Assembly (NCBI RefSeq): GCF_019050325.1
Contig: NZ_VOMB01000008.1
Coordinates: forward strand, 1-54,509
DNA: 54,509 nt
From: [Mycobacterium] fortunisiensis
Lineage (GTDB): Bacteria; Actinomycetota; Actinomycetes; Mycobacteriales; Mycobacteriaceae
Direction of reading: 5' to 3'
Shown: positions 1-9,481 of the stretch, piece by piece
Numbering within the stretch: position 1 is the first letter of the stretch
How the letters are laid out: every line of letters starts with the position of its first letter
Notes under the pieces: generated by a model
Databases searched by the model: none
The model's input: only the letters and a program-made list of their open reading frames with translations
Told to the model about the DNA's origin: nothing
Translations under genes and position numbers: made by a program

Positions 1-41
1 CCACTTGAACCTCAACACAAGCCGCTGCTGAACAGCGAAAA

Positions 42-72
42 GGCGCCCACTAGAACACTAGGAGCGCCACAT
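42..72. terminator. Imperfect hairpin, possible terminator of an upstream gene
   Basis: Arms GGCGCCCACTAG and CTAGGAGCGCC pair with one bulge around a 4-base loop. No gene is seen in positions 1-229. There is no clear T-tract, so the role as a terminator of something left of the window is only a guess. Confidence 0.3.
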
Positions 73-229
73 GTGTTTGATTATGTCATCGGGCACCGAC
101 AAAAGTGGCCGATCTCTCAAGACATCGGTGACAGATCTGCATCAGGACACCGGTAACAGTTCCGGTGGTCTTGCTGGTGGACCAGTGTTTCGGCATGTGT
201 GGGCGGCCGATTCCTGCGAGCATTGAGGC

Positions 230-1390
230 ATGCCGGTTGGGCGCGCGTCGGCGGTGCTCGGGCGGCGGGCGTGTGCGCTGCTCGCCGTGTGCTCGGCAGC
301 GTTGCACGGGGTGCTGCTGACTCACGTGGGCAGTGCCGCCATGGCGGTGGCGATGGTCGCGATGCTGGTCGCCTGCCTGTACTGCGCGCGGGACCTATGG
401 TCGCGGGGAACGCTGGGGGCTTGGTGTGCGGTCGCGCTCATGAACCTCGCGATGATCGCTCTGCACATACCTGTGCCGGCCCATCACCACGCCGGAGCCG
501 CGCCGGTGCAGATCGTGACGACGACCATGGCGATGGCAACGGTGTTGGCGCTACTCGAAGTTCTCATCGCCGCCGCGGTATTGGCGTATCGCACTCATCA
601 GCGCTCGGTTTTCTGGGCGCGGCTCGGTGCCCTGTGTTGTGATTGCCCCATGCCTGAGCAAAGTCTCGAGCCTGACGCCGACGGGGACGAGCAGAAGCCG
701 CCGGCCATTACCGCACGCGGGATCGCGATGCACGGGCCGTGGGGTCCGGTGTACGGGCCCGTCGACCTCGACATCGACGAGGGCGGGGTCACGGTGTTGT
801 CCGCACCTGCCGGTACCGGTCGCACGGCGCTGCTGATGACCTTGGCCGGACGCATGAGAACTGCACGCGGGCAGTTGACCGTGTTCGGCCGCACCCGGGC
901 CACGGAGATCTTCAAGACTGCAGCACTGGCCGGGATCGATGAGCTCGACACGGTGTCGGAGTCGGTGACGGTGCGCGATCTGGTTACCGAGCAACGTCGT
1001 TGGGACGCACCGTGGTACACGCTTGTCGGTCGTTCCGACGAGGACGACCTGGCGGCCATGTGCGGTCCGGTGTTCGGTGAGCTGCCGCTGCCGAAGCTGA
1101 CGTCATACTTCGACGGGCTCACCGAACTCGATCAGTTTCTGCTGCGGATCGCGCTGGCCAACACCGCGATTCGACCGCTGCTGGTGGTCGGCCACCTCGA
1201 CCACCTCACTGATGACCGCAACCGCGACGTAGTGCTGGGGCGTCTCATCGCGTTGGGGGAGAAGCAGACAGTGATCACCGCGACGGTCAACGGGGTGCCC
1301 GAACACTTGGCCTCGGCTGTACGGGCTCAAATAGAAGTGCCCAACACCACGCTGGCCGAGCTGGCCGGCGCGCAGAAAGGGGGCAAGTAG
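230..1390 (+). CDS. Membrane-fused degenerate ABC-type ATPase, partner of the YhgE/Pip protein
   Basis: The 386-aa protein has about four hydrophobic segments in residues 12-120, a His cluster (PAHHHAG) near 83-89, and an ABC ATPase-like half from about residue 165. The P-loop reads APAGTGRTA, with Arg198 where the Walker A lysine should be. The region expected to hold the signature motif reads FDGLTELDQ, and the Walker B-like strand PLLVVGHLD lacks the usual catalytic Glu. The fold is recognisable but ATP hydrolysis is doubtful. The stop is 2 bases before the next gene, which encodes a YhgE/Pip membrane protein, so the two probably form one transport or envelope unit. The start is uncertain because no good ribosome binding site precedes the ATG. 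Confidence 0.72.
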   Translation: MPVGRASAVLGRRACALLAVCSAALHGVLLTHVGSAAMAVAMVAMLVACLYCARDLWSRGTLGAWCAVALMNLAMIALHIPVPAHHHAGAAPVQIVTTTMAMATVLALLEVLIAAAVLAYRTHQRSVFWARLGALCCDCPMPEQSLEPDADGDEQKPPAITARGIAMHGPWGPVYGPVDLDIDEGGVTVLSAPAGTGRTALLMTLAGRMRTARGQLTVFGRTRATEIFKTAALAGIDELDTVSESVTVRDLVTEQRRWDAPWYTLVGRSDEDDLAAMCGPVFGELPLPKLTSYFDGLTELDQFLLRIALANTAIRPLLVVGHLDHLTDDRNRDVVLGRLIALGEKQTVITATVNGVPEHLASAVRAQIEVPNTTLAELAGAQKGGK

Positions 1391-1392
1391 TC

Positions 1393-3399
1393 GTGCTGGC
1401 CGGAATGTCGTTGGGTACCGATCTGAAACGCTTCTCTCGCGGCACGATGCCGCGCATCGCCCTGGTGACGGTGATCCTGCTGCCACTGTTGTACGGCGCC
1501 ATGTACCTGTGGGCGTTCTGGAATCCGTTCGGCGAGGTGGACAAGGTTCCGGTGGCGCTGGTCAACGAGGACCGGGGCACCGTCGCCGAAGGTCAGCAGA
1601 TCAAGGCCGGTGATGAGGTTGCCGATGCCCTGGTGGACTCGGGTCAGCTTCAGCTGCACCGGGTTTCGGCGCAAGAAGCGGCCGATGGGGTGGCCGACGG
1701 CAAGTATTACTTCTCGATCACGCTGCCGGAGGATTTCAGCACCAGCATCTCGTCCCCGGCCGGTGGGGCGCCGCACCAGGCCAACGTGCGCTTCACGTTC
1801 AACGACGCCAACAACTACCTGGGCTCGATCATCGGCCAGAACGCCGCCCGCGAGGTGATAAATCAGATCAACGCCAAGATCGGCGAACGCACTGTCGGGA
1901 CCGTGTTGACCGGGCTGACCGACGCCGGGGCCGGCCTGGTCAAGGCGGCCGATGGGGCGCAGCAGTTGGCCACCGGCAGTGCGGCGGCCAACGACGGCGC
2001 GCACCGGCTGTCCACCGGCGCCGACGCGCTCACCGCGGGACTGGTGACCGCGCGTGACGGGTCGGCGCAGTTGGCCGCCGGCACCAGGCAGTTGTCGACG
2101 GCGGTCGACACCGCCACCGATCCACTGCTCACCGTGTTGGACCGGGTCAGTGGCCTCGGTCTGGATCCGAACGAGGTCGGCCTGGCCGCCCAACGGCTGT
2201 CCGGTGCCGTGCGGTCGACCACGGACCGGATCGCGGCGCTCAACATCGACCAGGCTCAGGCCGCCGCGATCGTGGACCAGGCGGTCGGCTTCCTGCGTAA
2301 CAATCCCGACCCCGCCGTGCGTGACACCGGCGAGTTCCTGGCGGGTGCGCAACGGCTGCTGCAGGCTCGCGGGCTGGACCCCACCACCGATGAGGGCCTG
2401 ACCCGCCTGCGCGACAACGCCGCCCAGCTGGAGAACGAGCTGGGTGATCCGAACAGCAAGCTGCGGGTGTTCATCAACCGGGCGCTCACCGGTGGGTTGC
2501 GCGCCGACGTCGTCAAATTGCGCGACGGTGCCCACCAGCTCAACACCGGAGCCAAGGCTCTCAACAGCGGGCTGGTCCAGCTGGCCAACGGTGGGCACCA
2601 ACTCTCCAGCGGAGCAAGCGAACTCGCCGCCGGAACCGAGAAACTCCAGGCCGGTAATCAGCAGCTGGCGACCGCGCTCAAGCAGGGCTCGACCCAGGTC
2701 CCGTCGTGGACCCCGCAGCAGCGCACCGAGGTGGCCCGCACCTTGGCGTCCCCGGTGGCGCTGGACATCCAGACGCACAACCCGGCCGCCACGTTCGGCA
2801 CCGGTTTCGCGCCGTTCTTCCTTCCGCTGGCCTTGTTCATCGGTGCGCTGATCATCTGGATGTTGTTGCAGCCGTTGCAGTCCCGTCCGGTTGTCAACGG
2901 GCTGGGGGCGCTGCGGGTGGTGCTGGCCTCCTACTGGCCGGCCTCGCTGATCGTGGTCTGCCAGGTGGCGGTGATGTATGCGGTGGTGCACTTCGGGGTG
3001 GGGTTGCAGGCCAAGTACCCGTTGGCCGTGGTGGCGTTCTTGGTGTTGGTGGCGGGCACGTTCCTGGCCCTGATCCAGGCCTTCAACGCGTTGTTCGGGG
3101 TGTCGGTGGGCCGGGTGGTGACGCTGGCGTTCCTGATGCTGCAACTGGTGTCGGCGGGTGGCATCTATCCGGTGGAGACCACGGCCAAACCGTTCCAGAT
3201 CCTGCACCCGGTCGATCCGATGACCTACGCGGTCAATGGGCTTCGCCAATTGATCGTGGGTGGGATCGATTCGCGGCTGTGGATCGCGATCGCGGTGCTG
3301 GCCGGGGTGTTGGCCGCCTCGCTGGCGGCGAGTTCGTGGGCGGCCAGACGAAACCGGCAGTACACCATGGATCGATTGCATCCGCCGATCGAGGTGTGA
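1393..3399 (+). CDS. YhgE/Pip-family ABC-2-like membrane protein
   Basis: This 668-aa protein has the layout of the YhgE/Pip (phage infection protein) family: one N-terminal TM segment (about 17-40), a long extracytoplasmic region, and about five TM segments near the C-terminus from residue 470. The middle contains two blocks of short repeats of the type DGAxxLxTG (about 180-235 and 375-435), typical of the family and likely to form long helices. The family resembles ABC-2 exporter permeases, and the adjacent ATPase-like gene supports such a pairing. Known members act in export or envelope functions; the substrate here is unknown. GTG is used as start; an ATG four codons later is an alternative. 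Confidence 0.88.
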   Translation: MLAGMSLGTDLKRFSRGTMPRIALVTVILLPLLYGAMYLWAFWNPFGEVDKVPVALVNEDRGTVAEGQQIKAGDEVADALVDSGQLQLHRVSAQEAADGVADGKYYFSITLPEDFSTSISSPAGGAPHQANVRFTFNDANNYLGSIIGQNAAREVINQINAKIGERTVGTVLTGLTDAGAGLVKAADGAQQLATGSAAANDGAHRLSTGADALTAGLVTARDGSAQLAAGTRQLSTAVDTATDPLLTVLDRVSGLGLDPNEVGLAAQRLSGAVRSTTDRIAALNIDQAQAAAIVDQAVGFLRNNPDPAVRDTGEFLAGAQRLLQARGLDPTTDEGLTRLRDNAAQLENELGDPNSKLRVFINRALTGGLRADVVKLRDGAHQLNTGAKALNSGLVQLANGGHQLSSGASELAAGTEKLQAGNQQLATALKQGSTQVPSWTPQQRTEVARTLASPVALDIQTHNPAATFGTGFAPFFLPLALFIGALIIWMLLQPLQSRPVVNGLGALRVVLASYWPASLIVVCQVAVMYAVVHFGVGLQAKYPLAVVAFLVLVAGTFLALIQAFNALFGVSVGRVVTLAFLMLQLVSAGGIYPVETTAKPFQILHPVDPMTYAVNGLRQLIVGGIDSRLWIAIAVLAGVLAASLAASSWAARRNRQYTMDRLHPPIEV

Positions 3400-3408
3400 C
3401 CGACAAAC

Positions 3409-4881
3409 TCAGCCCAGCCCGATCCGCCGGTAGCGCTCCAGCCGGGTCTGCAGTCGCTGCCCGCCGGGCACGGCACGCAACGTAGACAGCTCGCCCGCAA
3501 TGGCGTTCGACAGCCGCTCGGTGAAGGCCCGCGGTTCGTCGGCGGCGTCGGGGTGTTCGGGCACGATCGCGTCGGCGATGCCGTGGCGCAGCAGGTCCAC
3601 GGACCGAACGCCCTGCGCGGCAGCCAGTTCCGCCGCATGTGAGGTGTCGCGGTAGACGATCGCGCTGGCGCCCTCCGGCGGCAGCGGGGCCAGCCAGCCG
3701 TTGGCGGCGACGAGTACCCGGTCGGCGGGCACCATGGCCAGGGCTGGGCCGCCGCTGCCCTGACCCATCAGCACCGACACTGTGGGCGTGTCCAAAGTGA
3801 CAAGTTCGGCCAGGCAGTTGGCGATCTCGCCGGCCAGCCCGCCCTGCTCGGCCTCGATCGACAGGGCCGGCCCCGGGGTGTCGATCACCAGCACCAGCGG
3901 CAGCTGGAGTCCGGCCGCCAAGGCCATGCCGCGCCGGGCCTCCCGCAGGGCGCCGGGCCCGACCAGGCCACCGACGATGCGACGCTGGCCCACCACCACG
4001 GCGGGCTGTCCGCCGAAGCGGGCCAGCGCCAGCAGGGTCGTGGCGGCTTCACCTCGCTCGGTTCCGGACAGCAGCACGCGGTCGGTGGCCCCGTGGCGCA
4101 GCAGATAGCCGACCCCGGGACGGTCCGGCCGGCGCGAGGCCTGCACCGATTCCCAGGCCGGCACGTCGGGCGGCGTCTCGGCCGCCAAAGGTGCGGGCGG
4201 CGGACCTGGCGGGTCCAGGACCACCCGCAGGGTGCGGTTGAGTGTGTCGCGCAGCAGCGCCAGCGGCACCACCCCGTCGATGACGCCGTGCGAGTGCAGG
4301 TTCTCGGCGGTCTGCACGCCCGACGGGAACGGCTCGCCGTACAGGTGCTCGTACACCCGCGGGCCCAGGAAGCCGATCAGGGCGCCGGGCTCGGCGGCCG
4401 TCACGTGTCCCAGCGACCCCCACGACGCGAACACCCCGCCGGTGGTGGGATGGCGCAGGTACACCAGATAGGGCAGGTGGGCCTGTTTGTGCAGCTCGAC
4501 GGCCGCGGCGATCTTGACCATCTGCAGAAACGCCACGGTGCCTTCCTGCATGCGGGTGCCGCCGGAGCTGGGTGAGGCGAGCAGTGGCAGGCCCTCGGCG
4601 GTGGCTCTCGTCACCGCGGCGGTGATCCGCTCGGCGGCGGCCACCCCGATCGAGCCGGCCAGGAAGTCGAACTCGCAGGCCACCAACGCGACGCGGCGGC
4701 CGAAGATGGTGCCCTCGCCGGTGAGCACCGATTCGTCCAGCCCGGTCTTCGTAGCGGCTTCGGCCAGTTCGCGCCGGTAGTCGGCGCTGGTGGCGACCTC
4801 GAGGGGAGGGCCGTCCCAGCTGTGGAACGAACCCTCGTCGAGCACTGCATCGCGAAGCGCGCGGGCGCCGATCCGACTCAC
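3409..4881 (-). CDS. accD3: Acyl-CoA carboxylase carboxyltransferase, AccD3-like
   Basis: This 490-aa protein carries both halves of a carboxyltransferase. The N-terminal half has [10 protein letters not shown] (105-114) and [10 protein letters not shown] (146-155), the oxyanion region of beta-type subunits. The C-terminal half has [25 protein letters not shown] and [13 protein letters not shown], as in alpha-type subunits. Such proteins move the carboxyl group from carboxybiotin to an acyl-CoA. Size and position next to echA6 match M. tuberculosis accD3 (Rv0904c). The start is GTG at 4881, six bases after a TAGGCT -10-like box, which suggests a leaderless transcript. No biotin-carboxylase or BCCP gene lies nearby, so partner subunits must be elsewhere. 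Confidence 0.9.
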   Translation of the reverse strand: MSRIGARALRDAVLDEGSFHSWDGPPLEVATSADYRRELAEAATKTGLDESVLTGEGTIFGRRVALVACEFDFLAGSIGVAAAERITAAVTRATAEGLPLLASPSSGGTRMQEGTVAFLQMVKIAAAVELHKQAHLPYLVYLRHPTTGGVFASWGSLGHVTAAEPGALIGFLGPRVYEHLYGEPFPSGVQTAENLHSHGVIDGVVPLALLRDTLNRTLRVVLDPPGPPPAPLAAETPPDVPAWESVQASRRPDRPGVGYLLRHGATDRVLLSGTERGEAATTLLALARFGGQPAVVVGQRRIVGGLVGPGALREARRGMALAAGLQLPLVLVIDTPGPALSIEAEQGGLAGEIANCLAELVTLDTPTVSVLMGQGSGGPALAMVPADRVLVAANGWLAPLPPEGASAIVYRDTSHAAELAAAQGVRSVDLLRHGIADAIVPEHPDAADEPRAFTERLSNAIAGELSTLRAVPGGQRLQTRLERYRRIGLG

Positions 4882-4887
4882 GCCACG

Positions 4888-4901
4888 AGCCTATATAGGC
4901 T
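4888..4901. promoter_or_regulatory. 14-bp palindromic shared -10 element for divergent leaderless accD3 and echA6
   Basis: AGCCTATATAGGCT is a perfect palindrome. Read rightwards it gives TAGGCT, then 7 bases, then the ATG of echA6. Read leftwards it gives TAGGCT, then 6 bases, then the GTG of accD3. Mycobacterial leaderless promoters typically have a TANNNT -10 box 6-8 bases before the start codon, so a single element can serve both genes. Confidence 0.6.
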
Positions 4902-4908
4902 GGCGCAC

Positions 4909-5640
4909 ATGATTGGTGTCACCAGAGACGGCAATGTCCTGACCCTGGAACTGCAACGCGAGGAGCGGCGCAACGCGCTGAACTGCGAGCTTGTCGACAG
5001 CCTGCGGGTGGCGGTGGAGAACGCCGCGGCCGAGGATGTCCGGGCCATCGTGCTGACCGGGGCCGGCACGGTGTTCAGCGCCGGTGCCGACCTGTCCGGC
5101 GATGCGTTCGCCGCTGAACTGCCCGACAAGGCGCTGGCGCTGAACCTGGCGATCGATGCCACGCCGGTGCCGGTGATCGGTGCGATCAACGGCCCGGCGA
5201 TCGGCGCGGGTGTGATCCTGGCCATGATCTGCGATCTTCGGGTGGTCGATCCCGACGCCTACTTCCAGTTCCCGGTCGCGAAATATGGCTTGGCCTTGGA
5301 CAACTGGAGCATCCGCCGGTTGACGTCGTTGGTCGGCTACGGGCGGGCTCGCGGCATGCTGCTCGGCGCGGAGAAGTTGTCTGCAGACACGGCGCTGCAG
5401 ACCGGCATGGCCAACCGGCTGGGCACCCTGGCCGATGCGCAGAAGTGGGCCGGTGAGATCGCCGGTTTCGCCCCGCTGGCCCTGCAGCACGCCAAGCGTG
5501 TGCTCAACGACGACGGTGCCTACGAGGAGCCCTGGCCCGCCCACAAGGAGCTGTTCGACAAGGCGTGGGCCAGCCCGGATGTGATCGAGGCGCAGGTGGC
5601 GCGGGTCGAGAAGCGGCCGCCCAACTTCACCGGGGCCTGA
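4909..5640 (+). CDS. echA6: EchA6, non-catalytic enoyl-CoA hydratase-fold acyl-CoA carrier
   Basis: The 243-aa crotonase-fold protein has the oxyanion segment INGPAIGAG and strongly matches remembered M. tuberculosis EchA6 (same length, [25 protein letters not shown]). Both catalytic glutamates of true hydratases are missing: the position in [11 protein letters not shown] is Ile and the one in FQFPVAKYG is Val. EchA6 of M. tuberculosis is reported to bind and pass fatty acyl-CoA to FAS-II for mycolic acid synthesis rather than hydrate enoyl-CoA, and the same loss of residues supports that role here. The ATG at 4909 is chosen because it gives the family length and fits the leaderless promoter. 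It probably leads an operon with the MBL-fold gene one base downstream. Confidence 0.93.
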   Translation: MIGVTRDGNVLTLELQREERRNALNCELVDSLRVAVENAAAEDVRAIVLTGAGTVFSAGADLSGDAFAAELPDKALALNLAIDATPVPVIGAINGPAIGAGVILAMICDLRVVDPDAYFQFPVAKYGLALDNWSIRRLTSLVGYGRARGMLLGAEKLSADTALQTGMANRLGTLADAQKWAGEIAGFAPLALQHAKRVLNDDGAYEEPWPAHKELFDKAWASPDVIEAQVARVEKRPPNFTGA

Positions 5641-5641
5641 C

Positions 5642-6754
5642 GTGCTGCGCGCTGCGCTGCGGGTCGGGACCAGGTCAGCGTCGTTGTTGGCCGGTGGATG
5701 GTTGGTGCGCGCGCTGAACGGAAGCTATGCCGCGGTGGGCGCCCTGCCCCGGGATATCCGGCCGGTGGCTCAGCGCTCCCTGCAGTACGCCGACGGGGTG
5801 TTCGTCAACATCGAGCCGGCCTCGCCCGGCATCAGCATGGGCCGCGAGGAGTGGCGGATGCTGATCACTGAGATGCTGGGCCGGAATACGGCCAGCCGAC
5901 CGGCCGGGCCGATCCCGCTGGCCGAGCCGTCCAGAGACGTCGGCGCGGCGGGACCGTGCGCGGTGTCCTGGTACGGCCACTCCACTGCCCTGGTGGAGCT
6001 CGACGGTTACCGGGTGCTGACCGACCCGGTGTGGAGCAACCGCTGCTCACCGTCGCGGGTGGTGGGCCCGCAGCGGCTGCACGAGCCGCCGCTGCGGCTG
6101 GACGCGCTGCCCGCCGTCGACGCCGTGGTGATCAGCCACGACCACTACGACCACCTCGACGTCGAGACGGTCCTGGGGTTGGTCCGCACGCAGCGGGCGC
6201 CGTTTGTGGTGCCGTTGGGGATCGGGGCGCATCTGCGCAAGTGGCGGGTTCCCGAAGACCGGATCATCGAATTGGACTGGAATGAGAGCCACCGGATCGG
6301 CGAGCTGACTCTGGTGTGCACGCCGGCCCGGCATTTCTCCGGGCGGCTGTTCCGGCGGGACACCACGCTGTGGGCGTCGTGGGCTTTCATCGGGCCGCAG
6401 CATCGGGCGTTCTTCGGTGGCGATACCGGTTACACCAAGAGTTTTTCCGAAATCGGTTCGGAGCACGGCCCTTTCGATTTGACCCTGCTCCCGGTCGGGG
6501 CGTACCACCCGGCTTGGCCCGACATTCACATGAATCCCGAGGAGGCGGTGCGCGCGCATCTGGACGTCACCGATTCCGGGCTGCTGGTGCCGGTGCACTG
6601 GGCGACGTTCCGGTTGGCGCCGCACCCGTGGGCCGAGCCGGTGCGACGCCTGCTGTCGGCAGCAGACCCGGCCGGTGTGCAGATCGCGGTGCCACGGCCG
6701 GGGCAGCGGGTGGACGCCGATTCGGCGGCGCTCGATCCGTGGTGGGAGTTCTGA
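5642..6754 (+). CDS. Metallo-beta-lactamase-fold hydrolase (Rv0906-like)
   Basis: The 370-aa protein contains the metal-binding motif SHDHYDHLD near residue 165, preceded by WYGHST and followed by ARHFSGR, GGDTGY and a late PVHWATF histidine. This pattern fits the UlaG/NAPE-PLD-like branch of the MBL fold. An N-terminal stretch of about 25 residues is moderately hydrophobic and could be a membrane anchor. It starts with GTG one base after the echA6 stop, so it is likely co-transcribed with it. The M. tuberculosis counterpart is Rv0906 (recalled). The substrate is unknown; phosphodiester or lactone hydrolysis would fit the fold. A GAGCGCGCTC palindrome overlaps the stop codon. Confidence 0.85.
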   Translation: MLRAALRVGTRSASLLAGGWLVRALNGSYAAVGALPRDIRPVAQRSLQYADGVFVNIEPASPGISMGREEWRMLITEMLGRNTASRPAGPIPLAEPSRDVGAAGPCAVSWYGHSTALVELDGYRVLTDPVWSNRCSPSRVVGPQRLHEPPLRLDALPAVDAVVISHDHYDHLDVETVLGLVRTQRAPFVVPLGIGAHLRKWRVPEDRIIELDWNESHRIGELTLVCTPARHFSGRLFRRDTTLWASWAFIGPQHRAFFGGDTGYTKSFSEIGSEHGPFDLTLLPVGAYHPAWPDIHMNPEEAVRAHLDVTDSGLLVPVHWATFRLAPHPWAEPVRRLLSAADPAGVQIAVPRPGQRVDADSAALDPWWEF

Positions 6755-6781
6755 GCGCGCTCGGGTGGCAAACTTGCGCCC

Positions 6782-9274
6782 ATGACGACGATCACGGTCA
6801 CCGGTCTCACCGATGTGGAGGTGGCGCAGCGGGTCGCCGAGGGCAAGAGCAACGACGTCCCGACGCGGGCGGCGCGCAGCGTCGCCGAGATCGTCCGCGC
6901 CAACGTGTTCACCCGCATCAACGCGATCCTGGGTGTGCTGTTCCTGATCGTGCTGTCCACCGGTTCGCTGATCAACGGCGCATTCGGCCTGCTGATCATC
7001 GCCAACAGCGCGATCGGCATCATCCAGGAGGTGCGGGCCAAGCGGACGCTGGACAAGCTGGCGATCGTCGGGCAGGCCAAGCCCACCGTGCGGCGGCAAT
7101 CCGGCGCTCGCGCAGTGCTGCCCGCCGAGGTGGTGCTCGACGACATCATCGAGCTCGGGCCCGGAGACCAGATTGTGGTCGACGGCGAGATCATCGAGGA
7201 ATCCAATCTTGAGGTCGACGAGTCGCTGCTGACCGGCGAGGCCGACCCGATCGCCAAAGACGTGGGCGACACCGTGATGTCGGGCAGTTTCGTGGTGGCC
7301 GGCTCCGGCGCCTACCGGGCCACCAAGGTGGGGCATGAGGCGTACGCCGCCAAGCTCGCGGCCGAGGCCTCCAAGTTCACCCTGGTGAAATCCGAACTGC
7401 GCAACGGCATCAACCGGATCCTGCAGTTCATCACCTACCTGCTGGTGCCGGCCGGTCTGCTCACCATCTACACCCAGCTGTTCACCACCGATCCGCGGAT
7501 GCTGGAGTCGCTGAAGCAGACCTTCGGCGACATCGTCGACAACGACAGCGGGTGGCGAGAGTCGTTGCGCATCATCATGAGTCAGATTTTCACCACCGAT
7601 GCCGTCTGGCACGAACCGGTGCTGCGCATGGTGGGTGCGTTGGTGCCGATGGTGCCCGAAGGTCTGGTGCTGATGACCTCCGTCGCATTCGCGGTCGGGG
7701 TGGTGCGGCTGGGCCGGCGGCAGTGCCTGGTCAACGAGCTGCCCGCGATCGAAGGCCTGGCCCGGGTCGATGTGGTGTGTGCCGACAAGACCGGCACCCT
7801 GACCGAAAACGGTATGCGGGTCAGCGATCTCAAGGCGTGCGACGGCAGCCCGACGGACATGGTGTCGAAGGCGCTGGCCCAGTTGGCCGCCGACGACCCG
7901 CGGCCCAACGCCAGCATGCTGGCCATCGCCGAGGCGTTCGACGCGCCGCCAGGCTGGGCCGCCACCGCGACGGCACCGTTCAAGTCCGCCACCAAGTGGA
8001 GTGGGGTGTCCTACGGCGAGCACGGCAACTGGGTGATCGGTGCCCCCGACGTCTTGCTGGACCCGGCCTCATCGGTGGCCGAACAGGCCGAGCAGATCGG
8101 TGCCCAGGGGTTGCGGGTGCTGTTGATCGGCTCTTCCGACCTGTCCGTCGACGCGCCGCAGGCTCCCGGCACCGTCACACCCGTCGCGCTGGTGGTGTTG
8201 GAGCAGCGGATTCGCCCCGACGCCGCCGATACTCTCGATTACTTTGCTTCCCAGCATGTTTCGGTCAAGGTGATCTCGGGCGACAACGCAGTGTCGGTGG
8301 GCGCGGTGGCGGGTAAGCTGGGTCTGCACGGCGAGACCATGGATGCCAGGAAGCTGCCCGACGACCCCCAGCGACTGGCCGATGATCTGGACGAATGCAC
8401 CACGTTCGGCCGGGTGCGCCCGGACCAGAAGCGGGCAATGGTGCACGCTCTGCAGTCGCGTGGGCACACCGTGGCCATGACCGGTGACGGCGTCAACGAC
8501 GTGCTGGCCCTCAAAGATGCCGACATCGGGGTGGCGATGGGCTCGGGCAGTTCGGCTTCGCGCGCCGTAGCGCAGATCGTGTTGCTGGACAACAGGTTCG
8601 CGACTCTGCCGTATGTGGTCGGCGAGGGCCGGCGGGTGATCGGCAATATCGAACGGGTCTCGAACCTGTTCCTGACCAAGACCGTCTACTCGGTGCTGCT
8701 GGCCATCTTGGTGGCGCTGGCGGGGCTGTCGTCCAAGTGGTTCGGCACCGATCCGCTGCTGTTCCCGTTCCAGCCGATCCACGTCACGATCGCGGCCTGG
8801 TTCACGATCGGTATTCCGGCCTTCATCCTGTCGCTGGCCCCCAACACCGAACGGGCGCACTCGGGGTTCGTGCGGCGGGTGATGACGGCGGCGCTGCCGT
8901 CGGGCGTGGTGGTCGGCACCGTCACGTTCATCTCGTACCTGGTGGCTTACCAGGGCCGGGAAGCCGGCGCGGTCGAGCAGACCCAGGCTTCCACGGCGGC
9001 ATTGATCACGCTGTTGGTGTCCTCGCTGTGGGTGTTGTCCGTGGTGGCTCGGCCCTACGAGTGGTGGCGGGTGGTGCTGGTCGCGCTGTCGGCGTCGGCC
9101 TATGTGCTGATTTTCAGTTTGCCACTGGCGCAGCGCCTGTTCATGCTCGACCCGTCGAATCTCAAGGTCACCGCGATCGCGTTGGGCATAGGCCTGGTTG
9201 GGGCCGCGCTGATCGAGGGGTTGTGGTGGGTGCAGGGCATGCTGCTGGGTGAGAAGCGACGGTTGTGGAGATAG
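6782..9274 (+). CDS. ctpE: P-type cation ATPase CtpE (calcium transporter type)
   Basis: This 830-aa P-type ATPase has the actuator motif SLLTGEADP, the phosphorylation motif [11 protein letters not shown] (about residue 335), the hinge motif [21 protein letters not shown] region (about 565-585), and groups of TM segments at 40-80, 215-250 and 270-310 plus about six at the C-terminus. CtpE in mycobacteria is described as a calcium transporter needed under low calcium. The position after the Rv0906-like gene fits. In M. tuberculosis another gene, Rv0907, lies between the two (recalled), and it is absent here. No clear ribosome binding site precedes the ATG, so a short-leader or leaderless start is possible. 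Confidence 0.92.
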   Translation: MTTITVTGLTDVEVAQRVAEGKSNDVPTRAARSVAEIVRANVFTRINAILGVLFLIVLSTGSLINGAFGLLIIANSAIGIIQEVRAKRTLDKLAIVGQAKPTVRRQSGARAVLPAEVVLDDIIELGPGDQIVVDGEIIEESNLEVDESLLTGEADPIAKDVGDTVMSGSFVVAGSGAYRATKVGHEAYAAKLAAEASKFTLVKSELRNGINRILQFITYLLVPAGLLTIYTQLFTTDPRMLESLKQTFGDIVDNDSGWRESLRIIMSQIFTTDAVWHEPVLRMVGALVPMVPEGLVLMTSVAFAVGVVRLGRRQCLVNELPAIEGLARVDVVCADKTGTLTENGMRVSDLKACDGSPTDMVSKALAQLAADDPRPNASMLAIAEAFDAPPGWAATATAPFKSATKWSGVSYGEHGNWVIGAPDVLLDPASSVAEQAEQIGAQGLRVLLIGSSDLSVDAPQAPGTVTPVALVVLEQRIRPDAADTLDYFASQHVSVKVISGDNAVSVGAVAGKLGLHGETMDARKLPDDPQRLADDLDECTTFGRVRPDQKRAMVHALQSRGHTVAMTGDGVNDVLALKDADIGVAMGSGSSASRAVAQIVLLDNRFATLPYVVGEGRRVIGNIERVSNLFLTKTVYSVLLAILVALAGLSSKWFGTDPLLFPFQPIHVTIAAWFTIGIPAFILSLAPNTERAHSGFVRRVMTAALPSGVVVGTVTFISYLVAYQGREAGAVEQTQASTAALITLLVSSLWVLSVVARPYEWWRVVLVALSASAYVLIFSLPLAQRLFMLDPSNLKVTAIALGIGLVGAALIEGLWWVQGMLLGEKRRLWR

Positions 9275-9286
9275 CTGGCACGGCGA

Positions 9287-9292
9287 TAGGGT
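9287..9292 (+). promoter_or_regulatory. Leaderless -10 box for the Rv0909-like gene
   Basis: TAGGGT (TANNNT form) lies exactly six bases before the ATG at 9299 and no ribosome binding site is present. This is the usual geometry of a mycobacterial leaderless promoter. It would let the antitoxin-like gene and the next gene be transcribed apart from ctpE. Confidence 0.5.
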
Positions 9293-9298
9293 GGCCTG

Positions 9299-9478
9299 AT
9301 GGGATTCCTGGACAAGGCCAAGGACCTTCTGTCGAAGAACGCCGACAAGGTTGAACAGGCGATCGACAAGGCCGGCGACATCGTGGACGAGAAGACACAG
9401 GGCAAGTACTCCGGCGCGGTCGACAAGGCGCAGGACGCCGCGAAGAACGCCATCAACAAGGAAGAACCACAGCAGTAA
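9299..9478 (+). CDS. Rv0909-like small antitoxin-family protein
   Basis: This 59-aa protein starts MGFLDKAKDLLSKNADKVEQ and is almost wholly charged amphipathic helix (many K, D, A and Q at heptad-like spacing, no Cys, no TM). The M. tuberculosis counterpart Rv0909 is listed as the antitoxin of the Rv0909/Rv0910 pair, and related proteins are also described as general stress or CsbD-like short proteins. The Rv0910-like gene begins three bases after the stop. The toxin-antitoxin role is inherited from that annotation and is not evident from this sequence itself. Confidence 0.82.
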   Translation: MGFLDKAKDLLSKNADKVEQAIDKAGDIVDEKTQGKYSGAVDKAQDAAKNAINKEEPQQ

Positions 9479-9481
9479 CTC

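Noticed and set aside
1327..3381. A 684-codon open frame on the minus strand opposite the YhgE gene
   Set aside because: It is an antisense shadow in high-GC DNA: His/Arg/Gln-rich, no family motifs, no ribosome binding site, and fully covered by the real plus-strand gene.
6047..8023. A 658-codon minus-strand frame opposite the MBL and ctpE genes
   Set aside because: Composition (His, Arg, Gly, Gln rich) and full overlap with two well-supported genes show it is a shadow frame.
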